Assembly: GCA_009746045.1 (NCBI GenBank)
Contig: RPFO01000017.1
Location: 243,501-307,500 of the forward strand
Origin: Mesostigma viride
Taxonomy: Eukaryota; Streptophyta; Mesostigmatophyceae; Mesostigmatales; Mesostigmataceae
Reading direction: 5' to 3'
DNA: 64,000 nucleotides
Made by a program: the position numbers and the translations under genes. Within the stretch, counting starts at the first letter, position 1. The number at the start of each line of letters is the position of its first letter. Positions 10,937 through 22,931 of the stretch are shown here, one piece after another. The notes under the pieces are model-generated. The model was given only the letters and a program-made list of their open reading frames with translations. It ran no database searches and was not told where the DNA came from.

Positions 10937-12478
10937 CTACTCTGGCCCTCCCCCCTTGGAGGCCATGAGCCCACGAAGCAAAGGGTATTGCAGCTCAGCC
11001 TTCTCCTCCAGCTTGGTGAGAGCATCTGCAGGGTTGTCCACGCCAGCCACATGTTCAATGTTAGCTAAGCAAGACATTTCCTTGAGCAACAAATAATCAA
11101 GGTCCCTGCTCCTGGCCAGCTGCCTGTGCACAAACTGCACCATGCCCATGCTGTCAGTTCTTACCAGTGTGTGCATCTGCAACCGACAGGAAGCCACTTG
11201 ACATAGCTGGTAAAATAGCTCCCTCAAGTAAAGAGCAGCATGAAGCCCTTCACAGATTGCCCTGCACTCAGCAATGTCACTGCTGGGAGTTACCCTGTTC
11301 TGCAACCGACTGTACCAGCAGACCAGAGAGGACTGTTCCTGCACCAGGGATATTAATGCTGCTGCACGGCCCCTGACCTCTGTGACCTTCCTACTATCCA
11401 TAGAACTGTCCACATAGAGCATCATGTCAAAAGGCCTGTACAAATCCAAAGGACCCAGCATGAGAGGGGGAGACATGCGAACAGCCTCTACCACTCTCTC
11501 AGCACCCACCTCAACCAGTTGGGAATCGGTCAACCGACTCAGTACCAACAGGTCAGGAGCACAAATGCTGGCCAGCCATGCCAACATACCTCGTATTGTG
11601 GCACAGCTGGCCTGGGTGATGGGTTCCTGCAAGGCATCTATGATCTGCTGAGGATAATCCTTACCACCCTCCAGCTGGATGGACCATGTACCCTGCTGTT
11701 GGACCAAGGTCGCCTGCATTCCACAAAACACCATGGGCTCATTCTCAACCATGTACTGGATCTTACCCAGTTCAAACCGTTTCTGGATCCTGGCCAGAGT
11801 CAACTCTTGCCAAGTGGGATGGCCCAGGAGATGCAGATCATCACCATGCAGGGAGGCAAACGCTGGCAGCCCCTCATAGCTACCCTGAAACAGACAAGGA
11901 TCAACTGGAGAGACTGAGAGACCACAGACAGACCTGAGGTACTTCTCCAAGCTCTTCCTCCAGATGATGGGACTCGATCTAAGGCCTTCCACGCCTTTGA
12001 GAATCCTCAAATACCTCGTCTTCAGCTCTGCCCTCCACACTGCAGGCACCTTAACAAAGAAAGGGGGTATTGTGCGCCAAGTATCCTGTGCTTCCTGCTG
12101 ATCACCCTTAAGAAAAGCCCTCTTGAAATCTACCAACACAGAGCTATAGGGTATCCCCTTCTGCAGAAAAGACAAATAAATGCACAACAAAATCCTCCAT
12201 GTATCATGCAGCATCCCTGGTGTGTAAAGCTCCTCATCTGCTAACTGTCCAGTGCCATGGTACTCAGTCACAACTGGTCTGACATGTGGCACCTGCACGC
12301 CATCTACCTCCTTGAGCTTGAGGACAAACATCAATCTGAGCAGCTGGTGATCCTCAGGGAGGACATCCACAGGCTCTGCACAGTTGGCAACTATCCACTC
12401 ATGCCCAGAGGCAACAAAGCCAAGAGTCCATGCCTTAGCCATCTTGGGCTTTGCATCATCTCCACTAGCTTGCGCCAA
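10937..12478 (-). CDS. Copia A pol: reverse transcriptase and RNase H
   Basis: 513-codon frame with Ty1/copia RT and RNase H. RT: FVLKLKEVDGVQVPHVRPV, motif A in VDFKRAFLKGD, the region equivalent to copia LYGLKQ in LRILKGVEGLRSSPIIW, DPCLF, and the active site ASLHGDDLHLLG, where the usual YVDD is HGDD. RNase H: MLYVDSSMDSRKV, SDIAECRAICEG, TDSMGMVQFVH and the terminal NPADALTKL. It would synthesise the element's cDNA. The first about 25 residues belong to a shifted frame: compared with copia C, one frameshift near 12440 separates this from the protease-like part. Confidence 0.85.
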   Translation of the reverse strand: MAQASGDDAKPKMAKAWTLGFVASGHEWIVANCAEPVDVLPEDHQLLRLMFVLKLKEVDGVQVPHVRPVVTEYHGTGQLADEELYTPGMLHDTWRILLCIYLSFLQKGIPYSSVLVDFKRAFLKGDQQEAQDTWRTIPPFFVKVPAVWRAELKTRYLRILKGVEGLRSSPIIWRKSLEKYLRSVCGLSVSPVDPCLFQGSYEGLPAFASLHGDDLHLLGHPTWQELTLARIQKRFELGKIQYMVENEPMVFCGMQATLVQQQGTWSIQLEGGKDYPQQIIDALQEPITQASCATIRGMLAWLASICAPDLLVLSRLTDSQLVEVGAERVVEAVRMSPPLMLGPLDLYRPFDMMLYVDSSMDSRKVTEVRGRAAALISLVQEQSSLVCWYSRLQNRVTPSSDIAECRAICEGLHAALYLRELFYQLCQVASCRLQMHTLVRTDSMGMVQFVHRQLARSRDLDYLLLKEMSCLANIEHVAGVDNPADALTKLEEKAELQYPLLRGLMASKGGGPE

Positions 12479-13656
12479 GGTACAGGACTCGTTCCTGGGA
12501 TCTGGTACCTCTGCACACCCAACTCACGTGGGTCAAACGTAGTAGGGAGGATCAGCAGGTCCCCAGCAATGGGCTCCTTTGTATCAGGACCCTCTGCCTC
12601 TAGACCCCTCACAGCCCTTACAGCCACACTAAGACCCTGGGAGTAGCGATATCTCTGCAAGGGAAGGCGGCCCTGCCCTTCTAATGCTAGCTCCTCAGAG
12701 GATATCCTCACCCCTGGTAAGCACAAGAAGTTCTGACCTAGAATGGCAGGCCCCTGATACCCTTCAACCACACTGAACGTGGTGGGCACCCCCAGGATAG
12801 GCACACTCACTTCTCCCAAGATCTTCATGGACACATTCCCCGAGAAATCAGACACAGCTAGGCAGCTAGGGGATGACCACTGCAAGCCTGCAGCATCCTC
12901 TACCCTTAGAATGGACACCTGTGAGTTGGTATCCACTTCTAGTGCTGGTGCCCCACATGACCCCCATCCCGTGAGCTTAGATACCTTGGGATCACGCTTG
13001 CTGTTCTGCAGAGCTCGAATGATGTCCGCCATAAGCAGCCCCCTGGACTGTGGTGCAGCCCTGGCCACCTCTGGCCTTGTGACAGACGTCTCAGCAGACT
13101 CCTGCTCACCCTCATCCATCCAGGACAGACCATAATCCAAGCATGGTGGGTTAGCATCTGCTGCCTGGCTCTCATCCTGCTCATCTCCCTCCAAGGGAGG
13201 ATCAGGGCCGTCTTCAGGCCAGATTGCAGTTGGCCTTCTCTCCTTGACGTGAGCCCAGGATAGCCTGTACACGTGCTTGGGATTACTCTCCAAAGCCACC
13301 AGACAAGAATGGTTAGTTTCCTCAACATGGGTTACCTGCCCATCTTGCCACTTGCCACGCTTGCCTGGTAATGACGGTTCCTTCCACATCCTGACCCTCA
13401 GTCCCACCTGGGGCCTCAGCATTTTCCAACCCTTGTCCTTACGCCTCAATCTGGAAAACACCCTGTCTGCCTTCTTCAGGCAGGCTGCCACCACGTCCTG
13501 TGATAGCATACCAAACTGCAATGCCAGGGGAGAGACTGCCACACCATCATAGTAATAGGTTACCCTGTGGTTAAGCTGCTCCTCAATCCCCTTACACCAA
13601 GCTGCTTTCTCTAGAGCTGATGCCACAACAGGCACACTCCTAGCTGCTAGCACCAC
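12391..13656 (-). pseudogene. Copia A pol: integrase C-terminus and retropepsin-like domain
   Basis: Continues the integrase that is cut by chromovirus B at 13720: between 13656 and 13715 the minus strand reads CHGQQGAVERSIREVKTV, the glutamate end of the DDE core. The integrase C-terminal part follows (WKEPSLPGKRGKWQDG, VYRLSWAHV). About residues 215-330 look like an aspartic protease: EVDTNSQVSIL at the place of the catalytic DTG, and AILGQNFLCLPGVRI at the place of the conserved ILGxDFL. So the order is integrase then protease, opposite to standard copia. The frame is lost at about 12440, before the RT. Confidence 0.75.
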
Positions 13657-13720
13657 TGTTTTTACTTCTCGTATAGATCTCTCTACAGCTCCCTGCTGCC
13701 CATGGCATTCCCTAGGGACC

Positions 13721-14283
13721 TGTTACGCCGCGGATATCTACCTCCACCTCTACCTCTAATGGGCCTGATACTACCTAAACTGGTCAGGCCTCCTCTACTC
13801 AAACCTCTGGCGAAAGACGAACGTGACGGAGCTGATCTCAATGCATTAACGTATGTGTTACTATAATACGCCATACAACCATTTATCAAAACCCGTTTAC
13901 TCCAGGAATAGAGGAAGGAAACACAACTACACTGCCGTGACCCAAGCCTAAATGTGTTAATTCACGCCGAGTGCACACACAAGGGATAGAACGCGCATAA
14001 ATGGTCACCAACGGTCCAACACGCTCGGGCCGACATGGCCCTCGCCTACAGATGCACGCTGGTCCACTACATCTACTGATGCACGCTGGTCCACTACATT
14101 CTACCACAGGATCAGGACCACTAGTAAAGTACGCGGCGCGGCGCCCAACGGCACCCAATGTACCACAGTACTGTTACGAGGACAATAATGTCCCGGTAGG
14201 AGCCTAACGTAAACCTAGGGACAACCGAGGCAAAAGACCTAATTTACGTCCGTAACTACAACGAATTGTTACGCGACGTAACA
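13721..14283 (-). repeat. 3' LTR of chromovirus B
   Basis: 563 bp, TGTTACGCC...CGACGTAACA. It lacks a 9-bp segment present in the 5' LTR (near 31930). Confidence 0.9.
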
Positions 14284-14297
14284 CCTCCCCCCCCACA
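14284..14297 (-). other. Polypurine tract of chromovirus B
   Basis: Directly inside the 3' LTR the minus strand is GTGGGGGGGGAGG, the expected primer site for plus-strand DNA synthesis. Chromovirus D has nearly the same tract at the same place. Confidence 0.75.
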
Positions 14298-14299
14298 AA

Positions 14300-16956
14300 G
14301 GTAGGGAGCCCTCTCCCTACGCACAGGGAGGAAAACAAGGGGTAGGAAACCTAATGCACCCAGCACACACCAACACAGTCGGCAGGCCATCCAAGATACA
14401 AAGCACCAATAGTTCACACGGTCTCCACCACCACGCCTGGAGGTGTAGGGTTAGCCAGCACCAAGCCTGGTGGTAGGTTCCCCTAACTGCCTGGAACAAA
14501 GTCCTTGCCGGGGGGAACGGCACTGGGCAGGACACACAGAGTAAACAATCAGCACCAAGGACCAAGAACGACCAGTCAACTGGCCAGAACATGAGGGCGA
14601 CTCTACATACCGGAGGGACAACACCCTCAGGTCGGGCCTAAGGCCCTCTATCTAATGGCCATCCGTCTGGTAGGTACCACGGGAGGCCAGCAGGACATCC
14701 AGGTAGCCTGGTAGTGAGACACATCCTCAGCATTGTCGTGCCTATCTACAGTGAGGAAAACATCGGCCCACACGCCGTCAGGAAAAGACCCAGGAAGGCC
14801 CAGTAATACCTATGCTGTAAGAACGACCTGGCCCCGGGCCCAGTCCAGGAAACCACAGGCAAAGAGGCGTAGGAAAGGCTCTACCGCGATCAGGCAGAGA
14901 GCCCGCAGGAGCAGGCGATGGTACCGGATCCGAGGGCGCATACCCGTCGGGAAAAACAGATCTACCAGGGGCTCCACGTTGGACGGCCACAACCGGATAT
15001 GCCGAATCTCGCGGGAGCGCCACCGGCGGGCACACTGTCGCGACCCGAACGTCTCGAGGTAGTCGCTAGCCCGGGGAGGAGGATGACCCCGAGAGTCCAA
15101 ACCCTGGCCCGGGATGGGCGCTGGACGACGGGCATCCCACTCTAGGATGGGCTGAAGGACGTGCTGTACGTGGCACCCGGCACCGCAGGAAACTCTACCG
15201 TAAGGCATCTGAGGCCATAATGCCCAGAGGCGGAGGGTAAGCCCACTGGAACCCGCCGTAGGTGTCCAAGTCATTGTGGCGCCGCGCCCAGCGATACAGG
15301 ACGCGCCGAACCAGGATCTCACCCTGGAACACCGGATCAGCTAAAATAACCATGTCGAAAGGAGGCCGATCAGTCTCAACTGGTAGGCCACGGTCCCGCG
15401 GCGCCCGACACACCTGGGAGAACCCGTAGGACATGGGCGAAATGGCAAGCTCGGCGGAGGCGCGCGGCAGGTCACACTGGCGGCAAGCGAGCGCAGACAT
15501 ACCGTACCCAAAGACAGGCGTGTCGCGCGACTCCGGAGTCGCATGCACCACAGAAGGGGCCCGATCCCGATCGCCCTCTGACAACTCCCGAAGGGAATCG
15601 GCAGCGCGGGTGGCGCGCGGGTCAGAGCCACTGGACCGAACAACCGCAGCCAAAGACCGCGGGGCCGAAGGGCAGGGGCCGACGAAGGGGTAGGAACCGG
15701 CACAGGCGCAGAAGGCGCCGGTACAACAGGGGGCCGCGTCGGACCCGATGCCGCAGGGGGTCGCGACGGACCCGCCTCCGCAACTGGCGCGCCGGTCTCT
15801 GGGGGGGAGCACCACCAGGCCACATGTTGAAAATAGGGCCCGTGGGGACAGGCAATCCGGCATACGACTGGTTACCGTCCAAGCTCCAGTCAGGCACCGG
15901 GATCCTCTGCGGAGGACCGCCCTCCCAAAGCCTGGGAAGACCGCCCGGGTCGCTGAAGAAACCCCGCGAGGGCGGCGCTGACGTGGTGGGCGGCTCGGAC
16001 GCGGCGGCGGCGGGCGCGCCGCTGGGACGGCGGACTCGCGCCGAGGCGCAGGTACGTCAGTAGCAGGCGCAGCGGTAGCCGAAGGCGTAGGAGCCGCAGC
16101 ACAGAGGGAACCGCAGCCGCCGAGGGCTCGCGCGACACGACGGACCCGTAGACGTCGAGGCGACCGAAGGGGAAGGGGGCACAGCTGCAACAGACACCCC
16201 ACCTGGCGTGGCTGGAGCGTGCGCCTGGGCCGCCATGAAGGCCCCGAAGGCCGCCGTCAGGGACTGGATCTGCGCCTGCATCGCAGAAACTGTCGCCGCA
16301 AGAGGATCAGGCTCACGACCAGAGCCCAAAGGGGTAGGCTCCACCGATGCGCACAGGACCGACCTCGGTGAAGACGGGACAGGGGAAGGCGCCGACACTG
16401 AAGAGGAGGACGCCGCAGGGGAGGCCGAATACTCAGGGAATACTGTGCCTCTACCGGCGCGTCCGTAGGGTAGGGTCGCCCAATCCTACGCCCGCGTTCT
16501 GGTCTGCTATCTCCATGAACTCTACGGCCCGTAAAGGTCGCAGGGGTTCTCATCCATTTCCGCATCACCCTCGGCCGGAAGCCAGGGGAACATCCCGTAG
16601 GCAGGAGCGGCCCACAGGGGTAGAAAGGTAGGAAAACACCCTGGGGCACTGGAGAACCGCAGCTATCTGTCCCAGGCTGGACAGCTGGAGCCACATTCTA
16701 GCAAACAGTGGCCGGCATCGTCGAACCCGTGCAAAACAAGCTGATGCGGTTCAGCAGGGGAGGACCGTACCACGTGACCCCGAAGAGAGCCGCCCTGACT
16801 ACCCGCATGCTGGGCCTGGAGGGCCGGATGCACGACGCCACCCGGGAAACTGGACCGTGACACCCAACGGCCCGGAAGGGCCTCGAAGTACAGCTCAGGG
16901 TCCGGTAGGGGCAGGGACGGCAGCGGGCTCTCAGCCGGAGGGGTAGGCTCTGACAT
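14300..16956 (-). pseudogene. Extra 3' gene of chromovirus B (downstream of pol)
   Basis: About 2.6 kb between the chromodomain and the polypurine tract, coding on the minus strand but broken among frames (ATG at 16956 with MSEPTPPAES; further pieces 15195-16202 and 14810-15322). The N-terminal two thirds are Pro/Arg/Ala-rich and probably disordered, with a short helical piece (VSAMQAQIQSLTAAFGAF). The C-terminal part is globular (PVFQGEILVRRVLYRWAR; later LFACGFLDWARGQVVL). That last motif recurs in the matching gene of chromovirus D as LAGFLAMWPRGTWVEL. I do not recognise the family. Its position is that of env-like genes, but I see no signal peptide or convincing membrane anchor, so env is not claimed. 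From 14300 to about 14780 I see nothing coding. Confidence 0.55.
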
Positions 16957-17082
16957 GACGGCTGCGGAGGGGAGGGGACAACCAACCACCCGTCGACAGC
17001 AGACATAACATAAGAGAGGAGAAAGCCTACAACTAGAGCTTGTGCAGGGTTTTATATTCCTGCAGCAGGCGACTACACCCAT

Positions 17083-18235
17083 CTAGCTCACTCTCCGTAT
17101 ACCAACCTTATCTACTTCACTACGAGCATACATCCACTTCACTTTATACTGACGCTGGGTACCGCGGCCCTTTTTGATATCTCTATGGGCCACGATGCTT
17201 TCTACTTCGTCTTCTACTTCCCCAGTGTCAGGGTTATGCTCTAAAGGGGCAGGCGCTAGCCAGCGAACGTACTAGGGTGGTACAGTTTAAGCTGGCTCCT
17301 ATGGAAGGTGTTTGAATGCGTTTGCCAAGAGGTAGGGATATCGACTTTATATAAGAAATTTCCTACTCTAGACAACACATGGAAGGGTCCTAAGAAGGCG
17401 GGCCTAAGTTTGACCTTAAGTTCTGCTTCAAACTTATGAGCAAAACGGCCAACACGGGGGCCTTCTACTAATACTAGATCTCCTATTTCTATCTCAGGTG
17501 CTCTTCTATCTAAGGAGGCACGCAACCTAGCAAGGTACTTAGACTGAGCTTTTTGGTACCCTGAGATCGCGTGGTCATGAGCAGTTTTCATTCTATCTAG
17601 TAAGGACTGTACACCTTCTACAGTATCTCGGGACACATCATCCTTGTCCCGTAGAGGACTAGCTAAGAGAGAGGTAGGGGTAAGGGCTGTCTACCAGTAT
17701 CTAAGAAGAAGGGCGTATATCCATGCGCAGCTTGGGGACAATTGTTGAGGGAGAACTCTACCAAACATAAATAATCCTCCCAATCACTTCCCGAGCCATT
17801 AACATAGTGCCTAAGCGCTTCTTCTACTACCCTATTAAGACGCTCTACTAAATGAGAGGAGGAGGAGTGGTAGGCAGTACCGTAGGTAACCTTGGTACCG
17901 ATGGCAGCGAAAAACTGCTGCCAAAAATCTGAGGTAAATAACTTATCCTTATCACTAATAAACTGCCTACTCAAACCATGATATCTGTATACATTATTGA
18001 GGTATAGGCGTGCGCAATCACGTGCTGTGAGTTCTAAAGGACACGGCACAAGATGGCACATACGAGTAAAACGATCTATGAACACAAGGATTTGGGCATT
18101 GCCCCTATCATTCTTTCTAAAAGGTCCTACAAAATCCATCATGATAGAATCCCAAGGCATGATGGGGTCAGGCAAGGTCCTAGGTTCTGCTATCTGTCCT
18201 ACATTATTGGGTTTCATTCCTGGCAAGATTGACAA
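17083..18235 (-). pseudogene. Chromovirus B integrase and chromodomain remnant
   Basis: Ty3/gypsy integrase core: first D in SIMMDFVGPF, second D in FISDKDKLF, E in HLVERLNRVVEEAL, then QAAHGYTPFFLDTG. After a frame change near 17650 the C-terminal part continues (GDLVLVEGPRVGRFAHKFE, LRPAFLGPFHVLSRVG, NTFHRSQLKLYH) and hits a stop at 17256. Beyond the stop the minus strand still encodes a recognisable but short chromodomain (VESIVAHRDIKKGRG, YKVKWMYAR) ending at 17083; the second half of the fold is missing. So this is a chromovirus whose targeting domain has decayed. Confidence 0.82.
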
Positions 18236-18843
18236 GTTCTAACATACTCATCTACATCCTTATAAAGGGAAGGCCAGTAATAAGAGCGGGCTACTAGGTC
18301 CCGTACCCGTTTACCACCCTGATGAGCAGCTAAGTCATGCAACTCAAAGAGCAAGGAGGAGCGACAGATAGGAGGGACATACAGGCGCCATTGAGGGGGA
18401 GAATCTGCTATCTGCACATATAAAAACCCACCTACAAATTTACAAGGGTGCTTGCCTAATTGTTGGGGATGTGCAGCAATGGCAGCTAATGCTTCCGGCT
18501 CAGTGGCCGTAAATCTACTAATAAGGCGTTCAAGATCAGAGGTAGGCATCGCTACAGAAGTATCCAGAACAGGTTTAAAGAGATCTCCTACCGCCTTGCC
18601 AAAGAGAAGGGGAGGTCCTAGAGGGACTACGTTTTCATAAGACTTTCCTGACCTAGTCGCTATATGGCTAAGCGGTATAGAAATTTTATTTTTCCCCTCC
18701 CCCCCCACCGAGGCCACGGGAAGGGCCTCACACGGGAGAGAGAGTCCTACGTGAGAAAGGAGATCAGGCATGCGAACAGCTGTATGAAAGAGGTAGGCAT
18801 AGGATTCATCATCAGGTAGTTCACCATAAGGGGTTACACCCAT
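18214..18843 (-). pseudogene. Chromovirus B: integrase zinc-binding (HHCC) region and linker
   Basis: Linker between RNase H and integrase followed by the HHCC zinc-binding module of gypsy integrases: HDLAAHQGGKRVRDLV, YYWPSLYKDVDEYV, RTCQSCQE. It overlaps the frame of the integrase core, which continues in another frame. Confidence 0.8.
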
Positions 18844-18854
18844 AGTAGTAGGAA

Positions 18855-19664
18855 CTAGAGTAGTATTGAGAACATCAAGGTCCTCGAAAAGGAATAGTCT
18901 GCACGACGAGAGAGTGCATCTGGTACTATGTTATCTACACCCTTGACATACTGAAGTTTAAAAGGGGAAAACTGTGCTAAAAATTCCATCCAGCGCGCTT
19001 GCCGAGGGGTAAGGTTGGGTTGGGAGAGAAGATGGGTAAGGGGACGATGATCCGTTTGGATAACTAACCTATAAGGATCTAGCTCACAGGGTTCATTCAG
19101 GCAGACATCAAATTGAGCACCTTTAAGAAAGTGCTGCCACGCGTGGCAACAATACACCACAGCTAAGAGTTCCTGCTGGTGTACGGGATAGTTACGCTCC
19201 GCAGGGAGCATTGTCCTAGAGATATACTCAATTGGCTGTAAGCCCTGACCCTGATCCTGGAGAAGGACACCACCTATAGCTACTTTACTAGCATCTGTAG
19301 CCACAACAAAGGGTTTAGTAGTATCCGGTAGGATGAGTACAGGAGGGGAAAGGAGTAGGGATTTTAGGCACTGAAAAGCCGACTGACATTCACTACTCCA
19401 AACAAAGGGGATATCCTTCTTTAATAAATGATTAATAGGGGCTGCTATAGTTGCGAAACGCGGGATAAAACGCCTATAGTAAGAAGCAATTCCTAGGAAA
19501 CTACGTACACCTTTAACGTCGGTAGGAGTAGGCCATTCCTGAATTGACTTAGTTTTATCCGGGTCGGTAGCGACCCCGGCATCTGACAGAACGTGCCCTA
19601 AAAATGGGACACTCCTACCCGAACGCACTTTAGCACGGCGCGCCCACAAAGAATTTTCAGCCAT
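18855..19664 (-). pseudogene. Chromovirus B: RT thumb and RNase H
   Basis: Starts within the RT thumb (VPFLGHVLSDAGVATDPDK, FLGIASYYRRFIPRFA), passes the gypsy RNase H domain (FVVATDASKVAIGGVL, PAERNYPVHQQELLAVVY, LVIQTDHRPLTHLL) and ends after DNIVPDALSRRADY. Collinear with chromovirus D. Frameshifts cut it from the RT palm upstream and from the integrase linker downstream. Confidence 0.85.
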
Positions 19665-20142
19665 TATTTCTAATACTTTCTTTAAATCACGTAGGTGCGT
19701 TTCAAAATCAGGAGAGTAAATAAGAATATCATCTAAGTAAGCTTGAGCACAAGAACGGTCATGCTCAGATAAAGAAACAGAGGAGAAGGAAGGATCCTTT
19801 AATCAGAGGACACCTGAGGAAGGTGAGAATTTCCCATAACAGGTCTAAGCACTTCATTCATTAACATTTGAAAAGAGGCAGGCGAGTTACAGAGTCCCAT
19901 AGCCGCTACTCTAAACTGGTAATGACCAAAAGGGGTAGCAAAGGCGGTTTTATGGCAATCCTCAGGAGCTATCCGCAACTGCCAAAAACCATCCGCACAA
20001 TCCAGTACTGTGAAACAAGTGGAACCTTTAACCTTATTAAATATATCATCAATACGAGGTAGAGGGTATTTAGACTTCACAGTAATATCATTCAACTTCC
20101 TATAATCAGTAACTAGGCGAAACTTGCCATTTGGCTTAGGAA
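19665..20142 (-). pseudogene. Chromovirus B: RT palm with YLDD
   Basis: RT palm of the gypsy element: NDITVKSKYPLPRIDDIF, FTVLDCADGFWQLRIAPED, FATPFGHYQFRVAAMG, then a short disturbed stretch near 19800 and the active site AYLDDILIYSPDFETH encoded at about 19695-19745. The frame is interrupted near 19800, where the copy has lost continuity relative to chromovirus D. Confidence 0.82.
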
Positions 20143-21039
20143 CTAACAGGACACCAGCTGAGTAGGGGAGTTACTAGGCTCTATCAATCCTGCTTCTAAT
20201 AATGACACTAAAATCTGTTTTAGTTCCTTTAACTCGGTAGGGCCCATTCTATACATCGGAGAGTGCGTAGGAACTGCACCGTCCTTGATAACTACACGGT
20301 GTAAAACAGAACGAGGAGGAGGATAAGAAGGAGTCTTTTCTTCAAAAACCTTTGAGGAATCTATCACAGCCATGTATCTTACTATTTCATTTTCAGTAAA
20401 TCCCACTCCTATTGTATCCACTGTGTTTATATCTATATCCACACTATTATTAGTGATAGGTATCTCCTGTACTTCTAACTGAAGGAACATACATAATAAA
20501 TATCCATATTCCTTTAGTTCAGAACGCAACTCATCATTGGACATTAATACTTCAGGTATAGGTCTTACAGGAGGATCAACAGGTGTAGGAGGAGTAATAT
20601 CTACCAAGGATAAATTTTCCAATCTATAATGACGTTCCGGTACCCAGTAAGAGCTATCTGGAAACCAAATGACCATGGTATCATAATTAATAGTAATCTT
20701 ATTATCCTGGTGCCAATCTAATCCTAGTAATACATCAGCGGTAGTGATAGGGCCTATAGTGGCCGTCAGGTTGACAGTACGTCCTTGTATAACCATGGGA
20801 AGGGACACCGTACCCGGGGAATGACTGGTGCGACCATCAGCATAATGAACAGTGACGGGTTTGGTGTGAGGGGTAGGGACTAGTCCTAAACGCCTAACTA
20901 GGGCCTCGCTCACAAAGGAGCTAGCCGCACCGCTATCTACCAACACAGAGACATTCAAGAGTTCATCAGCATGCAAGAAAGGGTCTACAACAGTGTGAGG
21001 GACGGTTAAACCACCATTCAAGAACATAAGAGGACGCAC
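20143..21039 (-). pseudogene. Chromovirus B: retropepsin and start of RT
   Basis: Aspartic protease with VLVDSGAASSFVSEAL (catalytic DSGA), followed by LLGLDWHQDNKITINYD (ILGxDW-type motif) and a linker, then the N-terminal RT block HSPMYRMGPTELKELKQILV and AGLIEPSNSPT. A frame change near 20150 separates it from the RT palm. In chromovirus D the same catalytic motif is DTGA. Confidence 0.82.
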
Positions 21040-21152
21040 ACGTAGTGGTAGGGAAGATTCAGCTCCTACAGAGGTTATAAAAACAGGCAGGCAAAAATTT
21101 TTATCTGGGGTACTATCTAAGGACCTGTCCAGGTTACCCCCGGCTGACAGGC

Positions 21153-22139
21153 CTACTGTTCCCCCTCCCCCCCCAAATCCATAGGAACTAACCCCGAAGA
21201 AGACCCTGGCGAAAAAGCCACTGCTGGAGGGTCACGAGGGAGCGAAGAGGGTGCGGGAGCCTGATTATCATAGGGGAACCCTGGGGGTCCTGCCTGCACA
21301 GCATTCAGCCTACTAGGGGTAGCTGAGGGAATGCGTCCTGAAGTAGGACGAATAGGAGCACGCTGAGGGGTACGAGGAGGGCGAGCGTCGGGATGAGGGG
21401 GAGCACCCGAAAGGAACTTGGGGCACTCACGTTTAAGATGACCTACTTCCTTACAATGATAGCATGTGATATGAGAGACATCAAGGGCTGAGAGGTCAGT
21501 AACACAGATATCTAATTCTTCTACATAGGAGTTCTCCTCCTCAGGGGTAAGGATAATATTATTAATACGGGAACGGGTAGGAAGAGAAGGGGTGGTGAAG
21601 AAATCTGCTACACGCAAGAGATGCTGGCGCACATGCTTGAGGGGCAGATCAGTAAAACGGTAGGCAGAGAACTGGCGCTTGACTTCACGTAATAAGGGTC
21701 TACTGAGGCCTTGGAGGAAGCGAGCACGTACTTCTGCACCCGACAAATCCCTAATTCGTACCATCTGAGCATCAAACTCTTTCATATACTCCTTAAATGA
21801 TTTAGTACCCTGCTGCAAGGTACCAAAGGCTAATCTATCCTGCCAATCTGAATCAGGAGGGACTAAATGGTTCTCTAAACGCTTAAACAATTCTGCTACA
21901 GAGTTAGGGTAGGCATGAGAGGCCAAAGACTCACACTGAATGAGGTTAGCAAGCTCAGGAGTAATACAGGTTGTAAGATAGTGAGGAACTAATACAGCAT
22001 CAGAAAGACGCCATCTATTATGATTCTGCCACGACTCCGTGTTCTGGGTAAGCAACATAATAAAGGTGAAAAACTGCTGAGGGGTAGACTTGACATCCAG
22101 CTTGGGAAGGTTAGCAAAGAGGGGAAGAGCAGGGGGCTT
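21153..22139 (-). pseudogene. Chromovirus B gag, C-terminal part (split by copia C)
   Basis: Gag capsid-like region and zinc knuckle. Helical part with FANLPKLDVKSTPQQFFTF, LIQCESLASHAYPNSVAELF, LAFGTLQQGTKSFKEYMKEF; CCHC knuckle CYHCKEVGHLKREC at about 21430-21470, followed by a Pro/Arg-rich tail. The protein is homologous to the gag of chromovirus D (FKNVPKLHADMKPREVEEW). Copia C inserted at 22139/22140 separates it from the N-terminal part at 29897-30661. Confidence 0.85.
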
Positions 22140-22838
22140 AGTTAACGCCAAGCGCATTGGCGTGATCCTGATTCAGCATATCTCTGCGATTCCAGCGGCA
22201 CCGGAACGAGTTCATTCCGACGAGTATCAAGAAAGTTATGGCGTTCCGACTTCCCGGTCGCGCGCGAGCGCGAGCCGGCTGTTCTTCTAAGTCGGACGTG
22301 AATATTTGCCGACGACATATGGGGTCGACAGTAATTCCTGGGCTGACAGGAATTAGGTGCTGTACCTACGACGGTATTGGATTAATACGTCGTACGCAGG
22401 AAATAGGAACCTTAACCTGTGGTCTGTGGGTACCGCAGGCTTAGTCCTGGACTTCTAGGTGCAGATGCAATAATCACTGTGGTGACTGTACTCTGTGGTC
22501 ACTGTGCCTGTATGGCAGACCTACTGTATAGGAGCTGGGCGCTGTACAGGTAGTAAATACTGTACCGGGAGTGTTACTACTGAGCAGGCCTGCTAGGCTG
22601 CTCAGGACTAGCAAGCACAGTGCACAAGTATATAAACAATAGGCCAGTGCCAAATGGGCATCTCTTGCGAGCCCACCTCACGTGTTGTGCCTTGACTTGG
22701 CAAGCTCGTGTACAAGCCTCAAGTGTGTGAGCGCTGTAAACATTATCCGATTTAAACAAAGCTCCGTTTCCAACCATATCACACATTGCTGCATTGCAAC
22801 CATATCCTTCACATTGCATGTGCTAAGAAAGCTTAACT
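22140..22838 (+). repeat. 5' LTR of copia C
   Basis: 699 bp, AGTTAACGCC...GCTTAACT, with a 6-bp terminal inverted repeat AGTTAA/TTAACT. No obvious tRNA-complementary primer site of the TGG type follows; the sequence after the LTR is CAAATTACAACCAG. Confidence 0.9.
22629..22636 (+). promoter_or_regulatory. TATA box in copia C LTR
   Basis: TATATAAA about 200 bp before the LTR end; the copy in the 3' LTR is at 29687-29694. Likely defines the U3/R boundary and drives the ORF1-gag-pol transcript. Confidence 0.6.
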
Positions 22839-22931
22839 CAAATTACAACCAGTCTCAGCGGAACGGCCAGGAGGGTCGTTGCCGGTTGCGGTGTGCAGCG
22901 TTTACGACGAGAGGAGCTCGTCTGGTGGTGA

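Noticed and set aside
15433-16631. Plus-strand frames within the extra 3' gene of chromovirus B
   Set aside because: Arg/Gly/Pro-rich antisense frames of GC-rich coding sequence. The minus strand is collinear with chromovirus D and carries the shared C-terminal motif.
14300-16956. Envelope gene in chromovirus B
   Set aside because: Position fits, but no signal peptide, fusion or transmembrane segment could be seen; kept as an unknown extra gene.
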